From positions 434,001-498,000 of the forward strand of contig JAKZZE010000003.1 in assembly GCA_024220505.1 (NCBI GenBank): a DNA stretch of 64,000 nt, given 5' to 3'. Below, piece after piece: positions 1 to 11,221 of the stretch. The number at the start of each line of letters is the position of its first letter. Within the stretch, counting starts at the first letter, position 1. The DNA is from Rhizopus arrhizus. Lineage: Eukaryota; Mucoromycota; Mucoromycetes; Mucorales; Rhizopodaceae. The position numbers were made by a program, and so were the translations under genes. Under the pieces are notes generated by a model. That model was given only the letters and a program-made list of their open reading frames with translations. It searched no databases and had not been told where the DNA came from.

Positions 1-308
1 CCATCCGTACCGTCTCCTTAAATAGTTATATCTGAAACCATCCCAATAGCATAATTGACAATACAAGCTAGGAACAGGCTAAACTAATAATTAGAAATAG
101 TAATCATCTATTCTGTCATGTTGATTATAAATCTGTCCTAATTCTTTATCCGTATCATGTCTATAAATACTCTCACTTTTTACATGTAGAATTTTTTTTT
201 ATCTAATCATAGTTATCTTAACTTAATAAAGAGATACCAAGTTCTAACAGTATTTCTTTATCTTTGATTGCTATATTATATTTACCTAAAACTCCCCTAT
301 TCTAAACA
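1..308. mobile_element. LTR-like sequence at the window edge
   Basis: This AT-rich stretch has a TATA-like tctataaata near 160, an AATAAA near 226 and ends in ...AAACA at 308, the usual layout of the right half of an LTR. It is unlike the 3' LTR at 4722-5144. The gag-pol frame that follows begins in mid-gag. I infer that another LTR element inserted into the gag of the downstream Ty3 element and that only its right end is inside the window. The left end and target duplication cannot be seen. Confidence 0.3.
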
Positions 309-3300
309 CCGACATCTACAAGAAGGTGGTCGTGTCCTTAGCCAATTGTACGGACGCGGAAAAAGAATCGGTCGACTACGTTGTCAAGTTGGCCAAGACT
401 TTGTACCATTCGCTGTACAAAGTTCGTAAAGTGGCTAACGCTGCTCACACTTCTGCTGGCCCTTCGATGGTCAATGACTCTTCTTCTTCTGGTCGAAAGA
501 AATCTTCTGCTTTTATCTCTGGTTCTGCTGTTCGTTCTGCACCTTATCCGCAGGCTTCTAGGAAGTATTGCAGATTCCACAAGACTACCACCCATAGCAA
601 TGATGAATGTCGTGCTATGAAGAAAGCTTCCTCTTCTTCTCCTTCTTCGGGTTCTACCCAAGTTGATGTCTCCTCTGGTTCTGCTGCCTCCCAGTGGAAT
701 CCAAGAAACCAACCTTCCGGTTTGGGACGTCCGTGCCGCTCTTGTGGTGCTGACAACTGGCGTCCTGGTCACCGATGCAAAGGAAAGGGTCGTTCAACCG
801 GTTCCTTGGCTGACGATTCTGCCGGATCTTCTCACATGTTTCGAGCAATGAGTCGATCCCCTGCTTCTTCCTTGTCTTCCGTTGCCTCTTCTGGTAACGA
901 TGTTTCTGTTTCTGTTGGCTCTTCTGCCACTGCTGCTTCGAGTAGTAGTGATGCTTCTCCCGGTCGCAAGACTGATGCTGCTGGTCCCGTTGTTCCTGTT
1001 CCCGATTCGTCGGATGATATGGACATTGATGTTGCGGAAGCCCTTACTGTGGCTGAAGCTGCTCAGGCCTGTAAGTACATTACACATCACATCTTTTCTA
1101 AAGCGCCTTCAAACACTAATACGCTTTATGTTCCTATTATTATAGAGCACATCAAAACATGGGCCATGATTGATACCGGTTCGTCTTTTTCGTGTGTGTC
1201 TCCTTCGTTCTGTTCGGCACTTGGTTTAGTTCCAACACCTAATCCAGGATCGATCAAGTTAGGACATAATAGTTCAAGTACTGTAAGCCGGTTAGGCATA
1301 ATAAATCTTACTGTTTATTATAACCAAATCCGTTTGTCATATGAATTTGAAGTGTTTGATTTTAGCAGTGATGTTCCCATTTGTTTAGGACTTGACATTT
1401 TGCCTAAACTAAGAATAGGTTTAACAGGATTAGCCACTTCTTGGTTAAATTCTAATATTCCTAAAATACCTGATCCAGTTAACCCTGATGATTATAAGCC
1501 AAATGAAACTCCTGTTGGCACTATGCAGGAAAGACAACGTTTGATGAGCACTATTCAACCTTTGTTAGATGCTAATACGAGTATCCCCATGTCTTCTCAT
1601 TGTAATTTACCTGGTGCTATCATCACTCTTGATACTGAACCCAATGCCTTTGCTTATCGAAGACAACCCGATATTGCTATTGCTAATAGAAAGATCATGG
1701 AAGACCAAATTCAAACTTGGTTGGATGATTGTGTCATTGAACCTGCTCCTTCCAATACTCGCTTCAATAACCCTATTTTTCTTGTTGGAAAAAAGGATGT
1801 CAACGGATTATACACTAAGAAAAGAGCAGTTATTGATCCACGTCTGCTTAACCAACTTGTAAAGAATGTTGATAGAATGCCTTTACCTCTAATCAGCGAT
1901 CTTCATCAACGTATGGGTTCTGCTACTATATTCACTACCTTCGACATACGAGCATGCTTTCATCGTTTTCTTATCCAAGAATCTGATAGACCCAAAACCG
2001 CATTTACTCATCCATTTACTGGTATGCAGTATCAATTTCGTCATTGTCCTTTTGGCTTGACAAGTACCGGTAACATTGTACAGCGTGTTCTTACAAATTT
2101 GTTCGCAGATCTTCCTTACACTGCACTCTATATTGATGATCTATGTGTCTTCAGCTCTGGTGACATGAATCAACATATTGAGTATGTCCGTGAAGTGTTG
2201 AAACGTCTTACTGCTGCAAATTTAATCATTAATGTTGAAAAGACGCATTTTGCACAAAGTTGTGTAAATATTCTCGGATGGACTATTGGTAACAATGGTT
2301 CTCTAATCCCTGATCAACGTAAACTGACAAATATACATTCTTGGCCCACACCTAAAACTGGTAGACAAGTCATGAGTTTTCTTGGGTTTGCAAACTATTT
2401 CCGTAATAGTTTACCAATGTTTTCTCGTTTGACTGCTCCACTTGACCGGTTGCGATCTCTTAATTCTTTAAAAGGAATTTGGAATGAAACCCATGAATGC
2501 AGTTTTCGTAACATTAAGGATGCCTTAGTGAATGCCCCAGTTATTCACATTCCTGACCTTAAGTACCCATTCTACGTTGCAACAGATGCTAGTGCTTATG
2601 GTATCGGCGGTGTCGTTTATCAAGTCATCGACCAAGACATTAAATATAACGCCTTTGCTGCAAGATCTCTTTCCCCTACCGAACGTCGTTATCATACAAA
2701 CAAACGAGAGTTGTTAGCGATTGTATTCATGTTTGAGAGATATAATAAATGGTTATACAACCGTCATTTTACCTTGACAACTGATCATAAAGCCTTGATT
2801 TATATCAAGAAGCAAGTTGTTCCAAATGCTGCCATGCTTGTTTGGTTTGAAACAATTTTCGAATATTCATTTGATATTGTTCATTGTCCTGGCATTAAGA
2901 ATATTATCCCAGACGCACTTAGTCGTTTATTCCCAGATGACAATAAACTGGAGGGGGGTAACAATGTCAATAATGTTGCCATCTACAATATCCGTGGTAA
3001 AGAAAAAGAAAAAAGAAAACCAACTTTTAAAGAAAAATCTAAAAGTTATGAAACACAAACATATGCAGTCACTTCTGCAACACCATTATCATTATCAAAA
3101 CCCTTATTGCATCGCGCTTTGCAATATGAAGATTATATCACACCTCCTCCTGAGGAAAGAAAAGATATAATATTGAAGGCTCACTTATTAGGTCATTACG
3201 GAATTAAAGCCATAGAACAAACCATTCATGGTGATAATCTCCATTGGACTAATTTACGTCAAGATATTCAGGATGTCATATCCAAGTGTCATGAATGCAA

Positions 3301-4495
3301 AATGTTTAACATTGCCAAAACAGGTTATCATCCCCCTAGAAGTATCCTACCTGACGGACCTCTAGATCATTGGGTTATGGACCTCGGCACTTTTAATATA
3401 ACATCTACGAGCGGAAATAATTTCCTTCTTGTCATGGTTGATTTATTTTCTCGCTTTACTATCTTGAAAGCCATTCCTGATAAACAAGCTCTTACTATTG
3501 CCAAACAGCTTGTTGATATCTTCTGTACTTTCGGCTGGCCTAAGGTCATCGCTAGTGATAACGGAAAAGAGTTTACTGCTACCATCGTTACTGAACTTAT
3601 TAATAACAGTGGTATCGATAAGAGAGTGTCTAACCCTTTTAATCCCCTTGGTAACTCAGTCAATGAAGCATTTGTAGGAATTGCTAAAAAGACTATCGTT
3701 AAACAGTTACAAGGAAGAAAAGAAGATTGGGATCTATATGTACCTGCAACCCAATATGCTATGAATCTGAAATATTCCAGACTTCATAAGAGTAGACCAT
3801 ACACAGTAATCTTCAATAAAGTACCAAATGATATGAAAGATTATTCTCATATTAAACCCACTCTTAGAAGTGACGCTGTAGATTCTAAAGCAATAGAAAA
3901 CAGACTTAAATATGCTACCGAAGTTGTTATCCCTGCTCTAGCTAAACGCATTAAAGAAACCCAGGATGTAGACAATGCATATTTTATGAAAACAAACAAA
4001 ATCGTTCACACACCGTTTCCACTCCATAGTGAAGTCATGATTAAAAATGTGAACAAGGAAAACAAAACTGATCCACATTATGAAGGACCTTTTTATATAA
4101 GTGGAATGACAACTAATGGTAGTTACATATTAGTTGATAAACAAAATAACCTCTTATCAAGAGATGTACCCACTTCACACTTAAAACTTATTGCATTACC
4201 CAGTAATAAAAGTGCAGAATCAATCGATGGCCAACATTATGAGATTCAAGCAATTATACAACACAAAGGAACTCCAGGTAATTACCAGTATCTTGTTCAT
4301 TGGAAAGGATACGATGATCCTACAGATTACACTTGGGAACCTACTTCTAGCTTCGATGATCGATCTTCAATTGAAACATATTGGGCTCGTCGTCAAGCAG
4401 GTAACAATACTGCTGTCTCAAAGAAAGCAAGACTACCTAAACGTACCGTTCTTACTCGTGAACATCACAGTAGAAGCAAGAGATCAAGACGTTAA
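290..4495 (+). CDS. Ty3/gypsy chromovirus Gag-Pol, 5'-truncated
   Basis: Polyprotein of a Ty3-type retrotransposon. Counting residues from the GTG codon at 326: a CX2C...H..C zinc knuckle (CRSCGADNWRPGHRC) near 136-150, protease DTG near 283, reverse transcriptase with YIDD near 602, RNase H TDAS near 753, integrase HHCC zinc domain near 952-992, integrase core with SDNGKEF near 1076, and a C-terminal chromodomain (YLVHWKGY...TWEP) near 1310-1350. The frame is open from 290 without an ATG at a sensible place. Its first residues align with the middle of Gag in the element at 23289-29218, so about 330 N-terminal Gag residues are missing. Pol is otherwise uninterrupted, so the break is recent or the copy is otherwise well kept. 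Without its Gag N-terminus and 5' LTR in view it is unlikely to be autonomous. Confidence 0.85.
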   Translation, partial: NSPILNTDIYKKVVVSLANCTDAEKESVDYVVKLAKTLYHSLYKVRKVANAAHTSAGPSMVNDSSSSGRKKSSAFISGSAVRSAPYPQASRKYCRFHKTTTHSNDECRAMKKASSSSPSSGSTQVDVSSGSAASQWNPRNQPSGLGRPCRSCGADNWRPGHRCKGKGRSTGSLADDSAGSSHMFRAMSRSPASSLSSVASSGNDVSVSVGSSATAASSSSDASPGRKTDAAGPVVPVPDSSDDMDIDVAEALTVAEAAQACKYITHHIFSKAPSNTNTLYVPIIIEHIKTWAMIDTGSSFSCVSPSFCSALGLVPTPNPGSIKLGHNSSSTVSRLGIINLTVYYNQIRLSYEFEVFDFSSDVPICLGLDILPKLRIGLTGLATSWLNSNIPKIPDPVNPDDYKPNETPVGTMQERQRLMSTIQPLLDANTSIPMSSHCNLPGAIITLDTEPNAFAYRRQPDIAIANRKIMEDQIQTWLDDCVIEPAPSNTRFNNPIFLVGKKDVNGLYTKKRAVIDPRLLNQLVKNVDRMPLPLISDLHQRMGSATIFTTFDIRACFHRFLIQESDRPKTAFTHPFTGMQYQFRHCPFGLTSTGNIVQRVLTNLFADLPYTALYIDDLCVFSSGDMNQHIEYVREVLKRLTAANLIINVEKTHFAQSCVNILGWTIGNNGSLIPDQRKLTNIHSWPTPKTGRQVMSFLGFANYFRNSLPMFSRLTAPLDRLRSLNSLKGIWNETHECSFRNIKDALVNAPVIHIPDLKYPFYVATDASAYGIGGVVYQVIDQDIKYNAFAARSLSPTERRYHTNKRELLAIVFMFERYNKWLYNRHFTLTTDHKALIYIKKQVVPNAAMLVWFETIFEYSFDIVHCPGIKNIIPDALSRLFPDDNKLEGGNNVNNVAIYNIRGKEKEKRKPTFKEKSKSYETQTYAVTSATPLSLSKPLLHRALQYEDYITPPPEERKDIILKAHLLGHYGIKAIEQTIHGDNLHWTNLRQDIQDVISKCHECKMFNIAKTGYHPPRSILPDGPLDHWVMDLGTFNITSTSGNNFLLVMVDLFSRFTILKAIPDKQALTIAKQLVDIFCTFGWPKVIASDNGKEFTATIVTELINNSGIDKRVSNPFNPLGNSVNEAFVGIAKKTIVKQLQGRKEDWDLYVPATQYAMNLKYSRLHKSRPYTVIFNKVPNDMKDYSHIKPTLRSDAVDSKAIENRLKYATEVVIPALAKRIKETQDVDNAYFMKTNKIVHTPFPLHSEVMIKNVNKENKTDPHYEGPFYISGMTTNGSYILVDKQNNLLSRDVPTSHLKLIALPSNKSAESIDGQHYEIQAIIQHKGTPGNYQYLVHWKGYDDPTDYTWEPTSSFDDRSSIETYWARRQAGNNTAVSKKARLPKRTVLTREHHSRSKRSRR

Positions 4496-4721
4496 ATTGT
4501 CTAAGTAGTTGACCGTCTTTTTCCCTAAGACAATTTTTCCTAAAGAAGGTTTTTTTACTATCAGGTTTTTATGACAACTTACTACTACGATCTATCCTCA
4601 ATTATACTATGTCTAATTATCTACCCTATGATCATTACCGCACTTATTGTGTATGACCTTTGCTCTTTTCCGAATCTTCACTTTTCCTTTTTACCGTTTG
4701 CTTCAAACTAGAAGGGGGCAA
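4496..4721 (+). other. 3' untranslated part of Ty3 element, with polypurine tract
   Basis: Non-coding sequence between the pol stop and the LTR. GAAGGGGGCAA at 4711-4721 lies directly against the LTR start and is the expected plus-strand priming polypurine tract. Confidence 0.6.
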
Positions 4722-5144
4722 TGTTGTATCCACACAACTAGTAAAGTGAACATTCATGGATAAACGAGAGATCTCCGCAATAGCCAACTTTGCCCTGTTG
4801 TCTCTACCCGCGTTCCCACGACTATATCGGAACCTGATTATAACAACGGCAGTTCAATCCAACCTTATTCGATAATTATCGTTAGATCAATAATTTATCT
4901 ACTTCATTGTCCCTTGATTCGTCAAGAAGACAGCGGCTATTGATTATCTACTATCTTTCCTTTATCTTCCCATCCTTCCCACATTATTCTTTTAACCGAT
5001 CAATTGAAATAGCGGTAAAGATCCAGACATCCAAAAAGTATAAATAGCCTCAAATGTTTTTATTAATAAAGCAACATATAATCTTTAGTTTCACAACTAT
5101 TGTCTTTTTAGTTTTTGTCTCTTATTTTAATACTTGGCAAAACA
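4722..5144 (+). repeat. 3' LTR of the first Ty3 element
   Basis: Starts TGTTGTATCC right after a polypurine tract and ends ...GGCAAAACA, with a TATA-like agtataaata near 5038 and AATAAA near 5068. A partial copy in inverted orientation follows at once, which supports the left boundary. Confidence 0.75.
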
Positions 5145-5397
5145 GATGGGAAGATAAAGGAAAGATAGTAGATAATCAATGGCCGCTGTCTTCTTGACGA
5201 ATCAAAGGACAATGAAGTAGATAAATTATTGATCTAACGATAATTATCGAATAAGGTTGGATTGAACTGCCGTTGTTATAATCAGGTTCCGATATAGTCG
5301 TGGGAACGCCAATAGAGACAACAGGGCAGAGTTGGCTATTGCGGAGATCTCTCGTTTATCCATGAATGTTCACTTTACTAGTTGTGTGGATACAACA
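5145..5397 (-). repeat. Partial inverted LTR of the same family
   Basis: Reverse complement of bases 1-253 of the 4722-5144 LTR with only a handful of differences, ending ...GGATACAACA at 5397. The last 170 bp of the LTR are absent where it abuts the other LTR. The simplest reading is that the first Ty3 element inserted into the LTR of an older, reverse-oriented sibling; the missing part would lie left of the window. Confidence 0.8.
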
Positions 5398-7461
5398 ATG
5401 ACATTGTTAAAACTGAGCGATAAGCGTGCTTTAAATTTATAAAATTTTATATTTTCTAAAAACCGCAAAAGTGGCTAAGACCTTAGACTTTATATAATCA
5501 TCTCATCTCTTGATATCATCGGATGTTCTTCTTTGCATATGCTAATAATATGCGTGTATATCATTTTCAATAAAAGAACCCGGCTCTTTAACTACTCTTT
5601 TCCAAAGATCATCGACCCTTTTTGATCTAGTGTCGTATCATCATACCTTTGCCATCAATTGCCACCTGGTATGCTTAAGCGGACTTAGGCCGGGATTAGT
5701 AGCGGCTAAACTTGTAGCACAGAAGCGCTGTTATCAAATATTGAGTTTGTGACATGCGTCGACTTGTGCCTTGTGTCATTGTCATACTGAAACGAGAGAT
5801 TACGACGTTTTAGACCATTATACGCTAGGCTTTTGTGGTATGAAGTAAGCGAAATATATGTGTATATTTATGAGTTCATTATACCATCATATACTTGACA
5901 CACATATTCCGGTCCTCAATATCTAATACAGCCTTAAAACATAACAGAGCAGCCAGCATGCTTCATTGTTTGATCACCGTGAAAAAATCGCTCAGGTTGC
6001 TCGACTTTGTTGTATAATGGTAATAGTTATTAAGAAAAAGGTAGAAACAAAAATAAAGAAACAGTGTAGGTACTTTTTGAGACTGATCTTTATTTCAGTT
6101 TAAGTTAAAGTAAAAATTATTCTAATTGAAGGCAGGTATTTATATCTTATTGAGTGAGTGGCTTGATATCTTCTATTGTAAGCGTTCTTCTAATCTTCAG
6201 GTACTTTAGCAAGTGTCATCTATAATTATGATTATGAAAACTTTTCATTTGTTCTTTTGTATGTCTGTCATAGATTATCTTTTATTCTGGGAATTCCTCA
6301 CTGATTTGAATAACGTTATTTTACGCGTTATTTCAATTATGTGAAAGATTAACAATATTCCTGATATTGGATTGGATCTTGTTATTTTAGTTGATGCTTC
6401 TTCTTATCAAAGAACTCTTATTAATACAAAACATATTCTAAAAGAATATGTTTAATTGGAATTGATTGTATGATCTTATTTAAATAAACTTATATTTTAT
6501 TTTTATTTAATTATGATCTTGTATTAAGACTTATATTTATCAATGTCTACTACGATCAGTTGCTGTTCTACAACAGACTTGCTTTCAATATTAGTGTATA
6601 CTATCTGCATCCATAATATTCATATTTGTTTCATTGCTAAAGATAGCAGACTTCCAGCCCTCTATTGTATACAATGGCTTGTCGTGATACCACATTCATC
6701 GCTTTTTCCGGCTAATACAGCTGATGAAATTCTTCGATTCCTTACTTCCAGACTCAAAATCTAGCTTCCTACTGTGCCTTCAGACTGACAATTTGCTAAT
6801 ACTGTATCTTAAGGTCCTCAAAATGTGCTGAGCATCGGAAACTGTGTGTAACGGACCTTGTCCAAGCTTTAGGTTGGTGATTGAGCTAGTAACTTTTCAG
6901 ACTAAAAGCGGGAGACCTTCATGATCACAAGACATTAAGTTTCTTTCTTCCCTCTTTCTCCTGTTGATTGTCCATTTAGAGATTCTTGTTATTCTAGAAA
7001 AATCTGTTGTCGTACGAACTAAGAGTATTCGAGATCTCAGAGTTTCGTTTTTACAGTTGCTTATTTTCTTAAACGTATAAGGCTAGTACTTCGTTATAGT
7101 GAATAGGGTAAAAACAAAAGGGGGGATTCAATGGGAAATACAAAATAACTACGGTTTTATATATTTTTTAAGAGCTACTAAAATTCACTAATATGCGGTG
7201 AAATCTGAAAGCAAACGGGAGAGTTACGGGGAAAATTGAAAGAAGGCTAGACAAGCACCACATCTTTGGCGAAAATTGAAATATGCAAAAAATCACTAAA
7301 AAGACCTTATACCTGGGGGATGTCCGGTACAGTTCCGGTTTACATAACATAATGTATATTTTGGACTGTCTTTCAGATGGTATATGCCACAAAAGTCGCA
7401 GACATATGGCGGAGATACAATGTTGCTTTTAATTTTTGTGCACCAGTTTTGTCCGCTACTG
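5398..7461 (+). mobile_element. Decayed Tc1-like element, left end missing, carrying a solo LTR
   Basis: Collinear with the 1631-bp Tc1-like element at 48952-50582, starting about 139 bp in from its left end and finishing with the same terminal repeat (...TTTTGTCCGCTACTG) before TA at 7462-7463. It differs from the two younger copies at many bases and is split by a solo LTR at 6008-6575. No open transposase remains. The left end was removed or separated by the Ty3 insertions at 1-5397. Confidence 0.8.
6008..6575. repeat. Solo LTR (568 bp) with 5-bp target duplication
   Basis: Begins TGTTGTATAATGG and ends TTCTACAACA, flanked by GACTT on both sides (6003-6007 and 6576-6580). The sibling Tc1-like copies near 49697 and 40243 have the uninterrupted site with one GACTT. 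No internal retroelement coding is present, so this is a solo LTR; its orientation and family are unknown. Confidence 0.8.
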
Positions 7462-7463
7462 TA

Positions 7464-7734
7464 TTGTCCGACTATTAATTATATAGTCTGACGTAGGCTG
7501 GACTGAGATCAATCATAAAATAATAAATAAAGACATCATTAATGACCAAACACGACACGATGCGTTAATTATATGATTGGTATTGTTTAACATCGTTTTA
7601 TCAAGAAGTAATTATTAATCCTGATCCAGGAACTTGTTAAAATATTCTGGAGTGGATCGGGATATAATTTTATTTGAGGTGGCATGATACAATGTCCGAT
7701 ATTCCTAATTTGGATGATCATTGTTCGTAGTAAT
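7464..7734. other. Unassigned AT-rich spacer
   Basis: Lies between the Tc1-like end and the decayed Ty3 pol. It contains a short palindrome (gactattaattatatagtc) near 7471-7490. I see no coding sequence or recognisable element. Confidence 0.3.
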
Positions 7735-8126
7735 TTACAGTATTACTTTATTACATGTGTAAATATCACAAGGAACCTTTTTGGGAACATAGGCATACAG
7801 TTGGCAGGGCTCACATGATTTCACGCATTCCTTTACTTCCATATAAGCTTGAGGCCACCAATAGCTTGAATACAATCTTGCCCAAGTCGCATCTTGTCCA
7901 AAATGTCCATGTCCATCATGTACTTTCATAACTGACTGACTTTTTGAAAATTTTGGAACCTTGACTTGTCTTTGGCCAACTCTTCTAAACAATTCATTCT
8001 TTTCAGAAATTGTATATTTTCTTGAGGCTATCTTGATTTTTCTAGAAACGTTTGCTTGGTCTTCAGGATTTGTGAGGTATAGATAAATCTCCCTTAAATT
8101 TTCTTCGTAAAGTGTAGATTCCTGTT

Positions 8127-8466
8127 TGTCATGTTTTGACATGTCTATAAGATACAGTCTTATCATTCTGGACTAAATCTTTCCAAATGAGTTTGAATAA
8201 GAATAGAACCTGATAATTATCACTGCCCTAAACAGCCAAGTTTCACTTTCATCTCAACAGTTGATTATTAACATCAGTCTATAAAATTTTTCTTATACAT
8301 GTCAAATCATATCGGTCGTAACTATTTTTGTCATCTAATCTCAGGTCTTGCTCAACTAATATAAATAGCCTTGAAATCTTTCTTTAATAAAAGTATTCGA
8401 CTTTAGAACTATTGTTCGGTCTCGTTAATTCTTCTTTATCTTATTTTTGAATACTTAAACACTTCA
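8127..8466 (+). repeat. Solo LTR (340 bp) inserted in Ty3 pol
   Basis: Begins TGTCATGTTTTG and ends AAACACTTCA, with CTGTT duplicated at 8122-8126 and 8467-8471. Taking it out with one CTGTT restores the pol frame across the site. A second copy in inverted orientation is at 11555-11895. Confidence 0.85.
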
Positions 8467-9566
8467 CTGTTCAATTAGCCATGCAGGATATAATTCATTC
8501 AATTGGTCATTTAAGTCTGATTCATTGTTTTCTTGAGGAGGGTAGCGTGACATTACATCAGCAACGCCATTGGATTTTCCGGGGAGATGGACAACCTTGA
8601 AGGCGTATTCTTGAACAGCTAGCACCCATCTTTGTAATCTGCTTCCAGGATCTCTTTTGAAAAACAAAAAGCGAACAACTGTGTTGTCGGTGTAAAGTGT
8701 GAAGATTTTGTCAAGTAGATACTTTCGTAACTTTTTCAGAGCATAAATAACAGCCAGCAAATCCTTTTCAACAATGGGATAGTTCATTTCGTTTGGAAGT
8801 AATTTGCGAGAAAGAAAGCATATCGGTCTATCTTCATTCAGTTCTTCATCCAATTGTACGAAAACTGCACCAACACCAATATCAGATGCGTCCGTATATA
8901 ACTTGTAAGGCTTTGATGGATCAGGATATTTTACTTGTACGGCGTTGATTATACATTCCTTTAATGTCTTGAAAGCTTGTTCTTGTTCTTGCGTCCATAC
9001 GAAAGGTTCTTTTTCCTTTAACAGTTTGTTCAAGGAAACAATAAGTTCACCAAAGATTTGTACATGTCTTCTGTAAAAACCAGCTAGGCTAACAAGCGCT
9101 CGTATGTCCGTCTTGTTCTTGGGTGTAGGGAATTTTAAGATTTTTTCGACATTTTGAGGATGAGGTTTGATTCCAATTTTTGACACTAAGAATCCCAAAA
9201 ATTCTACTTCTGATCTTGCAAACAAGCATTTATTTGGCTTGAGTATTATTGAAACTTATTGAAGCCGTTGTAAAACTTTTTCGAAATGTGAAACATGGTC
9301 TTCAAAACTAGCGGAAAATACTGTGATATCATCAATATACGTTGACGCGAACTCGTTTAGGTAACGTTGCATTGCCAGATAAATTGCTCTCGAGAACGTT
9401 GCAGGGTCATTTACAATACCAAATGGCATAACTTTATACGAGAAACAACCCCAAGGAGCAGCCATTGTAAGCTTTGGAATTGTTTCTTCATCAGCAGCAA
9501 TTTGATTGAAACCTTTTAATAAATCCATCGTAGAGAACAATGAAACACCTTCATAAGTCTTTAATA

Positions 9567-9799
9567 CAGTGACTCCCAAAACTGTCCCAATGTTTTGTAA
9601 TTCTGTCTTTCACTGTCATTGGTGCTATTGCTGTTTGCATAAAACATGACTTGTTGTACCTCATTTGAAAGCTACGGTAGCATAGATTTAAGTGGTACAA
9701 GTTACATTTCAATTGATGTAGCACTGGCGGAGATAAAACATATACAAAACGAGCGGTGCATTGGGACAGTTTTGGGAGCATATTGAAAAAATCGGAATA
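9567..9799 (+). repeat. Left TIR of the Tc1 element
   Basis: Outer motif at 9573-9592 and its inverted copy at 9759-9778, so this TIR could itself fold into a hairpin-like arm. It matches the right TIR closely. Confidence 0.9.
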
Positions 9800-9939
9800 T
9801 CTACAAAATATCCACCCACAACTTGCATACAATCACCAAACTGCATATATTAGCGTCGCAAACGTATCTGATGTCCAAATTATATTTTGCTGAAGTTTTA
9901 AGCTCCTACTCTGCTGTAACTCGCTCATTAAATCTCAAT

Positions 9940-10971
9940 ATGAAACAAGTCCCCCAAGGTATGGTATTTCAAGCTGTTTCTCTCCTTCAACAAGGTAAGT
10001 CGCTTCGGGAGGTGGAAGAATTGACTGGTTTAAGCAAGAGTACGGTTGGGAGACTCCGAAAAACACATTGCACTGGTGTTATAAAATCAAAGGGGGGTCG
10101 ACGCAAGGTGTTGTCTGCAGCTGATGAACGTTACTGTGTACACCAGGTCACCAAAAATCGTGTTCCAAGTGCTGTGAAGGTTACAGAATGTCTTGAAAAC
10201 GATATTGGAACGAAAGTAGGTGTCGAAACAGTTCGTAGAGCCCTTCGGAAGGCAGGCTTAGGTGCGATTGAGAAGCCAAAGAAGCCATTGCTCAGCGCGA
10301 AGAATATCCGCAACAGACTTTCTTGGTGCGTTGCTCACAAGGACTGGACGGTAGATGACTGGAAACGTGTTATTTGGTCAGACGAAACAAAAATCAATAG
10401 ATTTAATTCGGATGGACGCATCTGGGCATGGATTCGATCAGGGGAAAGCCTAAAATCCCATCATGTGAAGATGTCTGTTAAACATGGTGGAGGCAGTATT
10501 ATGTTGTGGAGTGCTATTACCTATGCTGGAGTCGGTTGGATGTGCAAAATCAATGGTAATATGGACAAAGAATTGTATAAAGAGATTTTGGAGGATGAAC
10601 TAGAGCGTACAATTGAGTATGGTGTCAATAGATTAGGCTTCGAACGTCACCAGGTGATTTTCCAGCATGACAACGACCCTAAGCATACATCAAAAGTAGT
10701 AAAGGAGTACCTTCAAAAACAATCTTATACTGTTTTACAATGGCCAGCACAATCTCCAGACTTAAACCCTATCGAAAATATGTGGTCATTGTTGAAAAGG
10801 AGACTTAATGACTATGAAACTGCACCAAAAGGCATGAACGAGCTTTATGAACGTGTGACTAAGGTTTGGTACGACCTTATGAAGCCGGAAGAGTGTCAAA
10901 AAATTATAGAAAGTATGCCACAACTTATACAAAAGTGTATTCAGAACAAAGGACGTTGGACAGACTATTAA
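9940..10971 (+). CDS. Tc1-family transposase (343 aa), apparently intact
   Basis: Cut-and-paste transposase acting on the element's own TIRs. The N-terminal about 110 residues form the helix-turn-helix DNA-binding part (LREVEELTGLSKSTVGRLRK). The catalytic triad is D147 in WSDETK, D244 in FQHDNDPKH and E279 in LNPIENMW, with 34 residues between the last two (DD34E, the Tc1 spacing). The C-terminus GRWTDY is typical. I chose the ATG at 9940 because it gives the normal family length of about 340; an in-frame ATG at 9871 would add 23 residues. No stop or frameshift is visible, so this is the best candidate for an active Tc1 transposase here. The gene starts about 140 bp inside the left TIR and stops 18 bp before the right one. 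Confidence 0.9.
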   Translation: MKQVPQGMVFQAVSLLQQGKSLREVEELTGLSKSTVGRLRKTHCTGVIKSKGGRRKVLSAADERYCVHQVTKNRVPSAVKVTECLENDIGTKVGVETVRRALRKAGLGAIEKPKKPLLSAKNIRNRLSWCVAHKDWTVDDWKRVIWSDETKINRFNSDGRIWAWIRSGESLKSHHVKMSVKHGGGSIMLWSAITYAGVGWMCKINGNMDKELYKEILEDELERTIEYGVNRLGFERHQVIFQHDNDPKHTSKVVKEYLQKQSYTVLQWPAQSPDLNPIENMWSLLKRRLNDYETAPKGMNELYERVTKVWYDLMKPEECQKIIESMPQLIQKCIQNKGRWTDY

Positions 10972-10989
10972 TAATAAATAAATAAAGAG

Positions 10990-11221
10990 ATTCCGATTTT
11001 TTCAATATGCTCCCAAAACTGTCCCAATGCACCGCTCGTTTTGTATATGTTTTATCTCCGCCAGTGCTACATCAATTGAAATGTAACTTGTACCACTTAA
11101 ATCTATGCTACCGTAGCTTTCAAATGAGGTACAACAAGTCATGTTTTATGCAAACAGCAATAGCACTAATGACAGTGAAAGACAGAATTACAAAACATTG
11201 GGACAGTTTTGGGAGTCACTG
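10990..11221 (-). repeat. Right TIR of the Tc1 element
   Basis: Inverted copy of 9567-9799, carrying the 20-mer at 11010-11029 and in opposite orientation at 11196-11215. Confidence 0.9.

Larger units (their letters stand above)
9567..11221 (+). mobile_element. Tc1-family transposon with long TIRs, apparently complete
   Basis: A 1655-bp element flanked by TA (9565-9566 and 11222-11223) and bounded by CAGTGACTCCC.../...GGGAGTCACTG. The terminal inverted repeats are about 232 bp each (9567-9799 and 10990-11221) and enclose one uninterrupted transposase gene. Within each TIR the 20-mer CTCCCAAAACTGTCCCAATG occurs twice in opposite orientation, at the outer end and about 170 bp further in. It inserted into the RT domain of the reverse-strand Ty3 remnant. 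Confidence 0.92.

Noticed and set aside
5145..5397. A second complete LTR pair making 4722-5397 an intact element end
   Set aside because: The second copy is inverted and truncated, so the two cannot be the paired LTRs of one element.
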